In this document: positions 8,321 through 15,731 of the stretch, piece by piece
Numbering within the stretch: position 1 is the first letter of the stretch
How the letters are laid out: each line of letters begins with the position of its first letter
Source of the DNA: Pseudomonadota bacterium
GTDB lineage: Bacteria > Pseudomonadota > Alphaproteobacteria > Rhizobiales > Phreatobacteraceae
Direction of reading: 5' to 3'
NCBI GenBank assembly: GCA_020161695.1
Contig: JAIUOO010000002.1
Span: forward strand, 62,001 to 126,000
DNA length: 64,000 nt
Position numbers and translations under genes: made by a program
Notes under the pieces: model-generated
Seen by the model: the letters and a program-made list of their open reading frames with translations, nothing else
Database searches by the model: none
What the model was told of the DNA's origin: nothing

Positions 8321-9055
8321 ATGAGAATCCTGATCTGCAACGACGACGGCATCGCCTCGCCGGGGCTCGCGCGCCTGGCGGCGACAGCCAGCACCATCAG
8401 CGACGATGTCTGGGTCGTGGCGCCCGAGCGCAAGCACACTGCCGCTGGCCCTTCGCTGACCATGGCCGAGCCGATCACCATACGCCGCACTGCCGAGCGC
8501 TGGTACTCCTGCTCGGGTCGCCCGGCCGACTGCGTCGTCACTGCCATGACCTGGCTGCTCACCGGCGATGACAGGCCCGACCTCGTTCTCGGCGGCATCA
8601 ACGACGGCCGCAATGTCGCGGAAGACCTTGCCTATTCCGGCACGATCGGCATCGCCCGCGAGGCCAGCTTCTGGGGCGTGCCGGCGATCGGCTTCTCGCA
8701 GGTCAAGTCGCCGGAAATCCGGCCCGGCGACGATGCCTGGCTCGGCGAGCTGATCGCCAACCTTTGGCACAAGCGGGCAGAGTGGGTGCTGGAAGGTCAC
8801 TGGCTCAGCATCAACCTGCCATCGTCTCTGCCAGCCGAAATCCGCCAGCCAAGGATCGGCCGCGACAAGATCGCCCGACGTTCGGAGGTCGTCGAACGGG
8901 ACGGCGACCGGACCGTGCTCGTCGTGCCGAGGGGTCGCGAGCGAACTTCAGTCGAGGGCGACGAAAACAGCCTCATCGATGCCGGCTACATAACCGTCAA
9001 CCGGCTCAATTGGTTCGGCGAGACGCCGCTGTTTCAGGATTTCGTCAACATGTGA
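8321..9055 (+). CDS. surE: 5'/3'-nucleotidase SurE-family phosphatase
   Basis: 244 residues with the SurE hallmarks: CNDDGIASPG at the N-terminus (metal-binding Asp pair), VVAPERKHTAAG, and GGINDGRNVAEDLAYSGTIGIAREA. SurE enzymes are metal-dependent phosphomonoesterases acting on nucleoside monophosphates and related small phosphates. The housekeeping surE of alphaproteobacteria usually sits with pcm or serS; here it is the last gene of an ABC importer operon, so this is probably a specialised paralogue. ATG 8321 has GAGG at 8311-8314 overlapping the stop of the MBL gene; a longer frame from 8183 lies inside that gene and is rejected. Confidence 0.9.
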   Translation: MRILICNDDGIASPGLARLAATASTISDDVWVVAPERKHTAAGPSLTMAEPITIRRTAERWYSCSGRPADCVVTAMTWLLTGDDRPDLVLGGINDGRNVAEDLAYSGTIGIAREASFWGVPAIGFSQVKSPEIRPGDDAWLGELIANLWHKRAEWVLEGHWLSINLPSSLPAEIRQPRIGRDKIARRSEVVERDGDRTVLVVPRGRERTSVEGDENSLIDAGYITVNRLNWFGETPLFQDFVNM

Positions 9056-9104
9056 CGTCCCGGCGCCGCGTGGGAGATTTTGCCCCGTGCCGACACCTCG
9101 ATAG

Positions 9105-9521
9105 TCAGCCCGTCTTGGCAACGGTCCAGATCGTGACCGCATATCCCGCAGTCGCGGCAGCCGCGGACAGAGTGACGCCCCAGGCCATGTCGACGACACT
9201 GACGGTGACCGACCAGTTCTTCAGCGTGGCCAAATTGGTCATGTCGTAGGTGCCGTAGGCGACAAGGCCCAGAAGTGCGCCATTGATCAGCGCCGTCGTC
9301 CAGCTGGTGGCGTTGAGGCCCGGCAAGACCGCGAAGTGCACGATGCCGGCGACGTAGACGAGGTAGAACAGACCGGCGACGCCAAGATTGGGCTGGTCGA
9401 GCAGCAGGCCCCCGATGCGGCTGCGGTAGAAATTGGTCGAGATGGTCGACAGCCACAAGAAATCGATGCCGAAGAAAACCACGGCGCTGGCGGCGTAAGC
9501 TGTTGCGTAGCTGGCGATCAT
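9105..9521 (-). CDS. DUF2177 family membrane protein
   Basis: 138 residues with four predicted membrane helices, matching DUF2177 (FFGIDFLWLSTISTNFYRSRIG; YLVYVAGIVHFAVLPGL; ALLGLVAYGTYDMTNLATLKNW). Function is unknown, but in alphaproteobacteria this family recurs beside ECF sigma/ChrR, FAD oxidoreductase and DUF1365 genes, exactly as here. It lies 37 bases after chrR on the same strand and is probably cotranscribed with rpoE-chrR. It converges with surE across 49 bases without an obvious terminator. Confidence 0.85.
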   Translation of the reverse strand: MIASYATAYAASAVVFFGIDFLWLSTISTNFYRSRIGGLLLDQPNLGVAGLFYLVYVAGIVHFAVLPGLNATSWTTALINGALLGLVAYGTYDMTNLATLKNWSVTVSVVDMAWGVTLSAAAATAGYAVTIWTVAKTG

Positions 9522-9558
9522 TTCGATTTCGGCGGCCTCCGAGTGAAAGGTTCGGTCG

Positions 9559-10227
9559 TCAGATCCCGAGCAGTGGCTGGATCGCCCGCATGATCCAGCT
9601 GCGGAATTTCAGCGGCGCATCCGTGACCGCCAGGCAGATGCAGTCGGCTTCCGGCGTGGCCACGGGCTGATGCGTCAGGCTGGCATCGGCATCCTCGAGA
9701 TCGCCGCGCGCGAAAAGACCCGTGCCATCGTGAAAGCTGCCGGCCAGCACCAGGGTCAGCTCGCGGCCGCCATGGCTGTGCTCCGGCACTGGCTTGCCGG
9801 CGGGAATGCGCAGCAGCCTGACCATGGTTTCGCGATCCTCCGTCTTGATCGGGATCTGGTATGCGCCGCGTCCGAGCGGCCGCCATTTGAGGGTTTCGAA
9901 GTCGCCGCCAACATAGGATCGCAGCGGCTCGGGAAGACCGCCGCCGCGCCCTACTGAGGTTTCGCGGATGGCGGGCGCCTCGCGATCCTGTTGCTGCAAG
10001 CGGCTGCGCACGTCGGCCCAGGATTGGTCGACCGACGACTGGACAGAGGCGTCGTCTTCCATGGTCTCGAGCAAGCCGCCGCCAACGCTTTCGGCAACTG
10101 CCAAGCGGTGGCGGCAGGAAGGGCAGAGCGCAAGGTGCGTGGCAACCGCGATGCTCCAGCCTTCTGCAAGACTGCCGGCGGCATAGCTCAAAAGCAGGTC
10201 GTCGCTGATATGGTGACTGATGCTCAC
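9559..10227 (-). CDS. chrR: ChrR-family zinc anti-sigma factor with C-terminal cupin
   Basis: 222 residues. The N-terminal anti-sigma domain has H6, H31, C35 and C38 (HLALCPSC), the four zinc ligands of Rhodobacter ChrR. The C-terminal half is a cupin (VPEHSHGGRELTLVLAG) of the kind needed to release the sigma factor in response to singlet oxygen or organic hydroperoxide. Start overlaps the stop of the sigma-factor gene by four bases (ATGA), the usual coupling of sigma and anti-sigma. Predicted to hold the upstream-encoded sigma factor inactive until oxidative stress. Confidence 0.92.
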   Translation of the reverse strand: MSISHHISDDLLLSYAAGSLAEGWSIAVATHLALCPSCRHRLAVAESVGGGLLETMEDDASVQSSVDQSWADVRSRLQQQDREAPAIRETSVGRGGGLPEPLRSYVGGDFETLKWRPLGRGAYQIPIKTEDRETMVRLLRIPAGKPVPEHSHGGRELTLVLAGSFHDGTGLFARGDLEDADASLTHQPVATPEADCICLAVTDAPLKFRSWIMRAIQPLLGI

Positions 10228-10802
10228 GACACGTCTCCAGCCCGGGCGAGCGATGCCCGCAATTTGTCGAAGGCGAGACGCATGCGCGATTTGACCGTCC
10301 CGAGCGGGAGATTCAGGCGGGCAGCAATCGCGCTGTGCGACTGGTCTTCAAAAAATGACAGTTTGAGCATGGACGCCTGTTCCGCCGGCAGCGCCGCAAT
10401 CGCATGGTGAAGCTGCTCCGATGCTTCCCTGACATCGAGCTCGGTGTCGGCCGGGGCGGCGTCGTCAGGCACGAAGGCGGGATCGCTGGGGTCGAACTCA
10501 GGTCGCCTCTCGCGCCGGTAGGCGTCGATGCGCAAATTGCGGGCAATGGCAAAGATCCAGGTCGACACAGCGCCCTTCGACGGGTCGAAACGCCCCGCCT
10601 TGTTCCATACGGCGATCATGGTTTCCTGCATCAGTTCCTCGGCCTGCTGGCTGTTGCCACCGCTCTTGGCCATGTAGGCCTTCACCCGTGGAGCGAAGTG
10701 TCGAAACAGCCGCTCATAGGCGTCGATGTCCCGCCGCGCACCGACGGCGCACAGCAGCTCTCGCATATCAGAACCATCGTCGACGCCGATCCGGCGGCTC
10801 AT
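10224..10802 (-). CDS. rpoE: ECF RNA polymerase sigma factor (RpoE/ECF11-like, ChrR partner)
   Basis: About 192 residues: sigma region 2 (AYERLFRHFAPRVKAYM ... ELMQETMIAVWNKAGRFDPSKGAVSTWIFAIARN) and region 4 (LPAEQASMLKLSFFEDQSHSAIAARLNLPLGTVKSRMRLA). It matches the ECF group that pairs with ChrR in the singlet-oxygen response. Preceded at 10911-10938 by a promoter of the type it should recognise, implying autoregulation and a leader of roughly 100 bases. ATG 10802 fits family N-termini (MSRRIGVDD); ATG 10817 is an in-frame alternative, and the longer frame to 11042 crosses that promoter. Confidence 0.9.
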   Translation of the reverse strand: MSRRIGVDDGSDMRELLCAVGARRDIDAYERLFRHFAPRVKAYMAKSGGNSQQAEELMQETMIAVWNKAGRFDPSKGAVSTWIFAIARNLRIDAYRRERRPEFDPSDPAFVPDDAAPADTELDVREASEQLHHAIAALPAEQASMLKLSFFEDQSHSAIAARLNLPLGTVKSRMRLAFDKLRASLARAGDVS

Positions 10803-10910
10803 CTCGGCAGTTCCCATTTCACCACGGTGTGGCGCGGGGCACCTGGGCCCCACCTTGAAACGTTTCTGACACGCCGACGCGCCGATGGAAACGACCGTGT
10901 TCATGCCGTC

Positions 10911-10938
10911 GATACGCTGGCGAAAGGCGGCCGGATCA
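10911..10938 (-). promoter_or_regulatory. ECF11/RpoE-type promoter for rpoE-chrR
   Basis: On the minus strand TGATCC (-35, 10938-10933), 16-base spacer, CGTATC (-10, 10916-10911). This is the TGATCC-N16-CGTA form known for ChrR-paired sigma factors. The same pattern recurs divergently 28 bases away and again upstream of the SDR gene. Confidence 0.75.
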
Positions 10939-10965
10939 CTCGCCCGGAAAAATTTCGCGTGCCGG

Positions 10966-10993
10966 CGATCCGCCGAGGCCCGCGCTCCGTATC
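10966..10993 (+). promoter_or_regulatory. ECF11/RpoE-type promoter for the FAD oxidoreductase-DUF1365 operon
   Basis: CGATCC (10966-10971), 16-base spacer, CGTATC (10988-10993) on the plus strand. One mismatch to TGATCC. It lies 38 bases before the GTG start of the oxidoreductase and is divergent from the rpoE promoter. Confidence 0.7.
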
Positions 10994-11031
10994 TAACAGC
11001 ATGGGGCGTCGCAGCAGCGGGAAGGCGAGAC

Positions 11032-12390
11032 GTGAGCATCAAGATCGACAGGGACTTGCCAGATCACGCGCGCCGCGTGGCCGTCATCGGGTCTGGCATA
11101 TCAGGGCTTTCCGCGGCCTGGCTGCTCAGCCGCAAACTCGACGTCACGCTCTACGAAAGCGAGCCTCGCCTCGGCGGCCATTCCAACACGGTCATGGTGC
11201 CGACCAAGAACGGCGTGCTGCCAGTCGACACCGGTTTCATCGTCTACAACGAGCGGAACTACCCAAACCTCGTTGCCCTGTTCCAGGAAATCGGCGTGCC
11301 GACAGCAGCCTCCAACATGTCCTTTGCCGCCTCGCTCGAAGGCGGGAAACTCGAATATTCGGGGTCCGGCTTCAATGGCCTGATAGGCCAGCGCGGCAAT
11401 GTCATCCGGCCGCGGTTCTGGCGGATGATGCGCGACATCCTGCGTTTCTATCGCGAGGCACCAGCGCTGCTTGCCCGCGCCGACCTGCACGGGGTCAGCC
11501 TCGGCGAATATCTCGACCGCAACGACTATGCGCCGGCCTTCGTCGAGGATCATCTGTTGCCGATGGGCGCGGCGATCTGGTCGACAAAAGCGCGCGACAT
11601 GCGCGCTTATCCGCTCCTCGCCTTCGTCAGATTCTTCGCCAGCCATGGACTGCTCAGCCTCGCCGATCGGCCCAAGTGGCGAACGGTGCTCGGCGGCAGC
11701 CAGGAATATGTACGCCGGCTGAGCTCGAACTTCGCCGACAACATCAGGCTCCGGGTGGCGGTTCGAAGCGTTGCTCGCGACAACGGCCGGGTCGTCGTCA
11801 CGGACGCCAAGGGACATGCCGACAGCTTCACCGATGTCGTCATCGCCACCCATGCCAACCAGGCGCTCGCCATGCTGGCCGATGCCAATCATCAGGAGCA
11901 GGCCTTGCTCGGTGCCTTCCGCTACACCGACAATCTTGCGGTGCTGCATTCTGACGAAAACCTGATGCCGCGCCGCAAACGGGTCTGGTCGAGCTGGAAC
12001 TATATCGGCGAGGGCCGCGACGAAGGCAGCCAGCCGCTGTGCGTGACCTACTGGATGAACCGGCTGCAGAACCTCGATATGCGCCATCCGCTGTTCGTAA
12101 CGCTCAACCCGACGCGCCAGATCGATCCAGCCAGGGTCATCGGGCGCTACGACTACACCCACCCGCTGTTCGACCAGAAAGCGCTCGACGCCCAGCAACA
12201 GCTCTGGCGTCTGCAGGGTCAGCGCAACACCTGGTTCTGCGGCGCCTATTTCGGCTTCGGCTTCCACGAGGACGGCCTGCAATCGGGCCTCGCCGCCGCC
12301 GAGAGCCTCGCCGACGTCAGGCGACCATGGAAGGTGCGCGACGAATCGGGCCGGATCTCGCTAATGCCCAGGCTGGAGGCGGCGGAATGA
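11032..12390 (+). CDS. NAD(P)/FAD-dependent amine-oxidase-like oxidoreductase
   Basis: 452 residues starting GTG 11032 (GGGAAGG just upstream). RRVAVIGSGISGLSAAWLL is the FAD-binding Rossmann motif, followed by LYESEPRLGGHSNTV; the C-terminus has the second FAD contact region (WFCGAYFGFGFHEDGLQSGLAAAESLA). Proteins of this type sit with DUF1365 and cyclopropane-fatty-acid-synthase-like genes in RpoE/ChrR regulons; the substrate is not established, with lipid modification suspected. The longer frame from 10885 runs through the ECF promoter and is rejected. It overlaps the next gene by four bases. Confidence 0.88.
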   Translation: MSIKIDRDLPDHARRVAVIGSGISGLSAAWLLSRKLDVTLYESEPRLGGHSNTVMVPTKNGVLPVDTGFIVYNERNYPNLVALFQEIGVPTAASNMSFAASLEGGKLEYSGSGFNGLIGQRGNVIRPRFWRMMRDILRFYREAPALLARADLHGVSLGEYLDRNDYAPAFVEDHLLPMGAAIWSTKARDMRAYPLLAFVRFFASHGLLSLADRPKWRTVLGGSQEYVRRLSSNFADNIRLRVAVRSVARDNGRVVVTDAKGHADSFTDVVIATHANQALAMLADANHQEQALLGAFRYTDNLAVLHSDENLMPRRKRVWSSWNYIGEGRDEGSQPLCVTYWMNRLQNLDMRHPLFVTLNPTRQIDPARVIGRYDYTHPLFDQKALDAQQQLWRLQGQRNTWFCGAYFGFGFHEDGLQSGLAAAESLADVRRPWKVRDESGRISLMPRLEAAE

Positions 12391-13184
12391 GCCTGCACTC
12401 GGCGCTGTTTCTCGGCACGGTCATGCATACGCGGCTTAGGCCACGTCGCCACCAGCTGCGCTACCGTGTCTTCTCGCTGCTGCTCGATCTCGGCGAGCTG
12501 CCTGATGTCAGCGCAACATCGCGACTGCTCGGATACAACCGCCACGCAATCCTCAGCTTCTGGGACGCCGACCACGGTGACGGCAGCGTCAGCGGCTTGC
12601 GCGGCTGGATCGAGGCGCAGCTGGCGCAGGCAGACAGGCTGGAGGATGGCATGAGCATCCGTGTGCTCTGCTATCCCCGCATCTTCGGCTACGTCTTCAA
12701 TCCGCTGACGGTGTATTTCTGCCATGCACCAAATGGCGCGCTGAGGGCGATCCTCTACGAGGTCTGCAACACCTTCGGCGAACGCCACACCTACGTCATT
12801 CCGGTCGAAGCCGGCGCAAGCGGGCCGGTGCGCCAGGGCTGCGCGAAGGAACTCTATGTCTCGCCCTTCATGCCGATGGCCTGCTTCTACCGCTTCCACA
12901 TAGAGCCGCCTGACGAGAAGGTGCTCGTCCGCATCGATGAATCAGACGCCGAAGGACCGCTGCTTATCGCCTCCTTCGCCGGCCGGCGCGAAGCGCTCAC
13001 CGACCGCGCGCTGCTCGCAGCTCTCATCCGCTATCCGCTGATGACACTGAAGGTGACGCTCGGCATTCACTGGGAAGCGCTGCGGATCTGGTGGAAGGGC
13101 ATGCCGGTCCACCGGCACAGCGCCGCCGCCCAAAAGATCGCCACGACCATCGTAGCGGCAAAGCTGCCGGAGCACGTGCGATAG
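12387..13184 (+). CDS. DUF1365 domain-containing protein
   Basis: 265 residues matching DUF1365: LFLGTVMHTRLRPRRHQLRYRVF at the N-terminus, LCYPRIFGYVFNPLTVYFC in the middle and KELYVSPFMPMACFYRF later. Function is unknown. It is translationally coupled to the FAD oxidoreductase (ATGA overlap) and therefore shares its ECF promoter. The pair recurs across proteobacteria, usually with a cyclopropane-fatty-acid-synthase-like methyltransferase, which is absent from this window. No transmembrane segment of full length stands out. Confidence 0.88.
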   Translation: MSLHSALFLGTVMHTRLRPRRHQLRYRVFSLLLDLGELPDVSATSRLLGYNRHAILSFWDADHGDGSVSGLRGWIEAQLAQADRLEDGMSIRVLCYPRIFGYVFNPLTVYFCHAPNGALRAILYEVCNTFGERHTYVIPVEAGASGPVRQGCAKELYVSPFMPMACFYRFHIEPPDEKVLVRIDESDAEGPLLIASFAGRREALTDRALLAALIRYPLMTLKVTLGIHWEALRIWWKGMPVHRHSAAAQKIATTIVAAKLPEHVR

Positions 13185-13223
13185 TGATCGACCAGTTGCT
13201 GCAAGCAACCTCGCACGCGGCAG

Positions 13224-14000
13224 TCAGTTGCGAACCATGCGTCTCGTTATCGCAAAGCGCAGACGCTCCGGCAGCGCCGCCAGAAGCCTCATCGACAACA
13301 CCATCTTCCACGGAAACGCCGTCTCGAAACGCCGCGATTTCAGGCCGGCCATGATGTGATCGACGGCAGTGTCGGCCGGGATCATGAACGGCATCGCAAA
13401 GTCGTTCTTCTTCGTCAGCGGTGTATCGACAAAGCCGGGACAGATGAGGCTGAGCCGCACATTTTGGGCAGCAAGGTCGGGGTAGAGCGCCTCACACATG
13501 TTGATCAGCGCCGCCTTGGTCGCCCCATAGGCGGCAGCCCCCGGAAGGCCGACATAACCTGAGACCGATGACACCACGGCGATGTGCCCAGCCCTGCGCA
13601 CCAGCATTGGCGGCATCAGCACAGCGAGACAATTCACGCTCCCCATCAGGTTGACGTCGACGGTGGCGCGAAAGGCGCCGGCATCGAACTGCGCGGCGGC
13701 ATCGCGCGCATAGGTGCCGGCGTTGAGCACGGCGAGATCGATCGGCCCGAATTCGGCCTCGATGCGGGCAACCGTGTCGCGCACGGCTGCCTCGTCGGCC
13801 ACGTCCAGCTGGAATGCATGGATGCGGCCCGGCGCCTCGCCGGCAAGTTCGGCGAGATTGCGCGCCGTCCTCGCGCTGGCGGCGACCTCCCAGCCTTCGC
13901 CGGCAAGGCGCAACGCCAATGTACGGCCAATGCCCGAGCCCGCACCCGTGACCCACGCCAGGCGGGTTCCGCTTCCGATCCGCTCTTTGTCCCGGTGCAT
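13224..14000 (-). CDS. Short-chain dehydrogenase/reductase (SDR)
   Basis: 258 residues with classical SDR features: cofactor motif TGAGSGIG, NAG (VLNAGTY), catalytic Ser in VVSSVSGYVG and YGATK (YxxxK), then CPGFVDTPLT. ATG 14000 is chosen because AGGGGAG lies just upstream; the longer frame to 14102 would run through the ECF-type promoter at 14034-14061. It converges with the DUF1365 gene. Its promoter suggests membership in the same oxidative-stress regulon, where SDRs of this kind commonly accompany the oxidoreductase/DUF1365 pair. The substrate is unknown. Confidence 0.88.
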   Translation of the reverse strand: MHRDKERIGSGTRLAWVTGAGSGIGRTLALRLAGEGWEVAASARTARNLAELAGEAPGRIHAFQLDVADEAAVRDTVARIEAEFGPIDLAVLNAGTYARDAAAQFDAGAFRATVDVNLMGSVNCLAVLMPPMLVRRAGHIAVVSSVSGYVGLPGAAAYGATKAALINMCEALYPDLAAQNVRLSLICPGFVDTPLTKKNDFAMPFMIPADTAVDHIMAGLKSRRFETAFPWKMVLSMRLLAALPERLRFAITRRMVRN

Positions 14001-14033
14001 GGCCGCTCCCCTGAAATCCGCGTCGTCGTTTCT

Positions 14034-14061
14034 GTTACGAAGCAAGCCCGCGATTGGTTCA
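14034..14061 (-). promoter_or_regulatory. ECF11/RpoE-type promoter for the SDR gene
   Basis: On the minus strand TGAACC (14061-14056), 16-base spacer, CGTAAC (14039-14034); 34 bases before the SDR start codon. One mismatch to TGATCC and an identical spacer to the two promoters around 10.9 kb. Confidence 0.6.
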
Positions 14062-14126
14062 TTGCGACAGCGCATCGACGACCGGAATTTGCATTCGGGC
14101 AATCATATGCCCGCAAGTTATGCAAA

Positions 14127-14150
14127 CTTACAGGTTGTACAAATTGTAAG
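14127..14150. promoter_or_regulatory. 24-bp dyad (unknown regulator) upstream of urtA
   Basis: Half-sites CTTACAGGTTGT and ACAAATTGTAAG match in 10 of 12 positions around a centre between 14138 and 14139, with TTGTACAA in the middle. It lies about 135 bases before the sigma-54 promoter of urtA and 65-90 bases upstream of the SDR promoter. No regulator gene adjoins it. Confidence 0.55.
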
Positions 14151-14159
14151 CAGGCATTG

Positions 14160-14174
14160 TTGTGCAATGCACAA
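14160..14174. promoter_or_regulatory. 15-bp perfect palindrome upstream of urtA
   Basis: TTGTGCA-A-TGCACAA. Located about 110 bases upstream of the sigma-54 promoter, a normal place for an enhancer-binding site. The half-site orientation is the reverse of the usual NtrC consensus (TGCAC...GTGCA), so I do not assign it to NtrC. Confidence 0.5.
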
Positions 14175-14282
14175 TTCCTGGAACTCCCCCTTGGCGCCGA
14201 AAACAGAAGACCTTTGGCCGACATTAGGCCAACCTCATGAAAATGCGTGACTTTCCTGCGGCGACCGGCCCCCGATCAGCAA

Positions 14283-14300
14283 TTGGCATGACGGTTGCAT
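14283..14300 (+). promoter_or_regulatory. Sigma-54 (RpoN) promoter for urtABCDE
   Basis: TTGGCATGACGGTTGCAT has GG at -24 and GC at -12 with the required ten bases between, one mismatch from TTGGCAC-N5-TTGCA. It ends 40 bases before the urtA start. RpoN/NtrC control is the norm for urea uptake genes under nitrogen limitation. Confidence 0.78.
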
Positions 14301-14340
14301 GACATTGTTCAGTGCAACAAAGCCAAATGGGAGACTGGTA

Positions 14341-15648
14341 ATGAGGGGACATTTCGCAAGTTGGACCGCTGCGGCCATGGCCGGGATAGTTGGCGCCGGC
14401 CTGAGCTTCGCAGCGCCTGCTGCGGCAGCCGACGACACCATCAAGGTCGGCGTGCTGCATTCGCTTTCCGGCACGATGGCGATTTCGGAAACGACGCTGA
14501 AGGACACCATGCTGTTCCTGATCGAGGAGCAGAACAAGAAGGGCGGGCTGTTGGGCAAGAAGCTCGAGGCTGTCGTCGTCGACCCGGCGTCGGACTGGCC
14601 GCTGTTTGCCGAAAAGGCGCGCCAGCTGATCGAGCAGGACAAGGTCGCGGCCGTCTTCGGCTGTTGGACGTCGTCGTCGCGCAAGTCGGTGCTGCCGGTC
14701 TTCGAGGAACTCAACAGCCTGCTGTTCTACCCCGTCCAGTATGAGGGCGAGGAAAGCCAGCGCAACGTGTTCTACACAGGCGCTGCGCCCAACCAGCAGG
14801 CAATCCCCGCCGTCGACTACCTGATGAACGAGGAAGGCGTGCAGCGCTGGGTGCTCGCCGGCACCGACTATGTCTATCCGCAGACGACCAACAAGATCCT
14901 GCAGGCTTACCTGCAGTCGAAGGGCGTCGCCGCCGAGGACATCATGCTCAACTACACGCCGTTCGGGCATTCCGACTGGCAGACCATCGTCTCCGACATC
15001 AAGAAATTCGGCTCTACCGGCAAGAAGACCGCCGTCGTCTCGACCATCAACGGCGACGCCAACGTGCCGTTCTACAAGGAGCTCGGCAACCAGGGCATCA
15101 AGGCCGAAGACATTCCGGTGGTCGCCTTCTCGGTCGGCGAGGAAGAACTTGCCGGCCTCGACACCGCGCCGCTGGTCGGCCATCTCGCCGCCTGGAATTA
15201 TTTCCAGTCGGTCGACAGCCCTGCAAACGCCGAGTTCATCTCGGCCTGGAAGGCCTATACCAAGAACGACAAGCGCGTGACCAACGACCCGATGGAAGCC
15301 CATGTCATCGGCTTCAACATGTGGCTGAAGGCGGTCGAGAAGGCCGGCACCACCGATCCGGACGCCGTCATCGACGCCATCGTCGGTGTCTCTGTGCCGA
15401 ACCTCTCGGGCGGCTTCTCGACGATGATGCCCAACCACCACATCACCAAGCCGGTGCTGATCGGCGAGATTCAGGCCGATGGCCAGTTCGAGACGGTGTG
15501 GCAGACGGCTGGCCTGGTGGTCGGCGACGAATGGTCCGACTACCTGCCCGACTCCAAGAACCTGATCGCCGACTGGCGCGCGCCGATGTCGTGCGGAAAC
15601 TTCAACGTCGCCACCGGCAAGTGCGGCGGCAAGGGCACGACCAACTAG
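14341..15648 (+). CDS. urtA: Urea ABC transporter substrate-binding protein
   Basis: 435 residues with signal peptide (cleavage near APAAAA), then DDTIKVGVLHSLSGTMAISE, FGCWTSSSRKSVLPVFEE, LLFYPVQYEGEESQRNVFY and the Cys-containing C-terminus, all characteristic of UrtA, the periplasmic urea/short-amide binder of the HAAT family. ATG 14341 follows GGGAG at 14329-14333; the ATG at 14299 lies in the sigma-54 promoter. First gene of the urtABCDE operon. Confidence 0.95.
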   Translation: MRGHFASWTAAAMAGIVGAGLSFAAPAAAADDTIKVGVLHSLSGTMAISETTLKDTMLFLIEEQNKKGGLLGKKLEAVVVDPASDWPLFAEKARQLIEQDKVAAVFGCWTSSSRKSVLPVFEELNSLLFYPVQYEGEESQRNVFYTGAAPNQQAIPAVDYLMNEEGVQRWVLAGTDYVYPQTTNKILQAYLQSKGVAAEDIMLNYTPFGHSDWQTIVSDIKKFGSTGKKTAVVSTINGDANVPFYKELGNQGIKAEDIPVVAFSVGEEELAGLDTAPLVGHLAAWNYFQSVDSPANAEFISAWKAYTKNDKRVTNDPMEAHVIGFNMWLKAVEKAGTTDPDAVIDAIVGVSVPNLSGGFSTMMPNHHITKPVLIGEIQADGQFETVWQTAGLVVGDEWSDYLPDSKNLIADWRAPMSCGNFNVATGKCGGKGTTN

Positions 15649-15666
15649 CACCCAACGCAAAGTCGT

Positions 15667-15692
15667 CGGGCGCGCACTCGTCGCGCCGCCCG
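15667..15692 (+). other. Intercistronic hairpin between urtA and urtB
   Basis: CGGGCG (15667-15672) and CGCCCG (15687-15692) with a GC-rich inner region can fold, 18 bases after the urtA stop and without a T-run. Likely an mRNA-stabilising structure that favours the binding protein. Confidence 0.4.
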
Positions 15693-15731
15693 GCGGCCTG
15701 TTCGCCATCGCCACAACAGGTGCCATCCCAG

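Noticed and set aside
14160..14174. NtrC enhancer site for urtA
   Set aside because: Half-sites face the wrong way relative to TGCAC-N7-GTGCA; kept as an unassigned palindrome.
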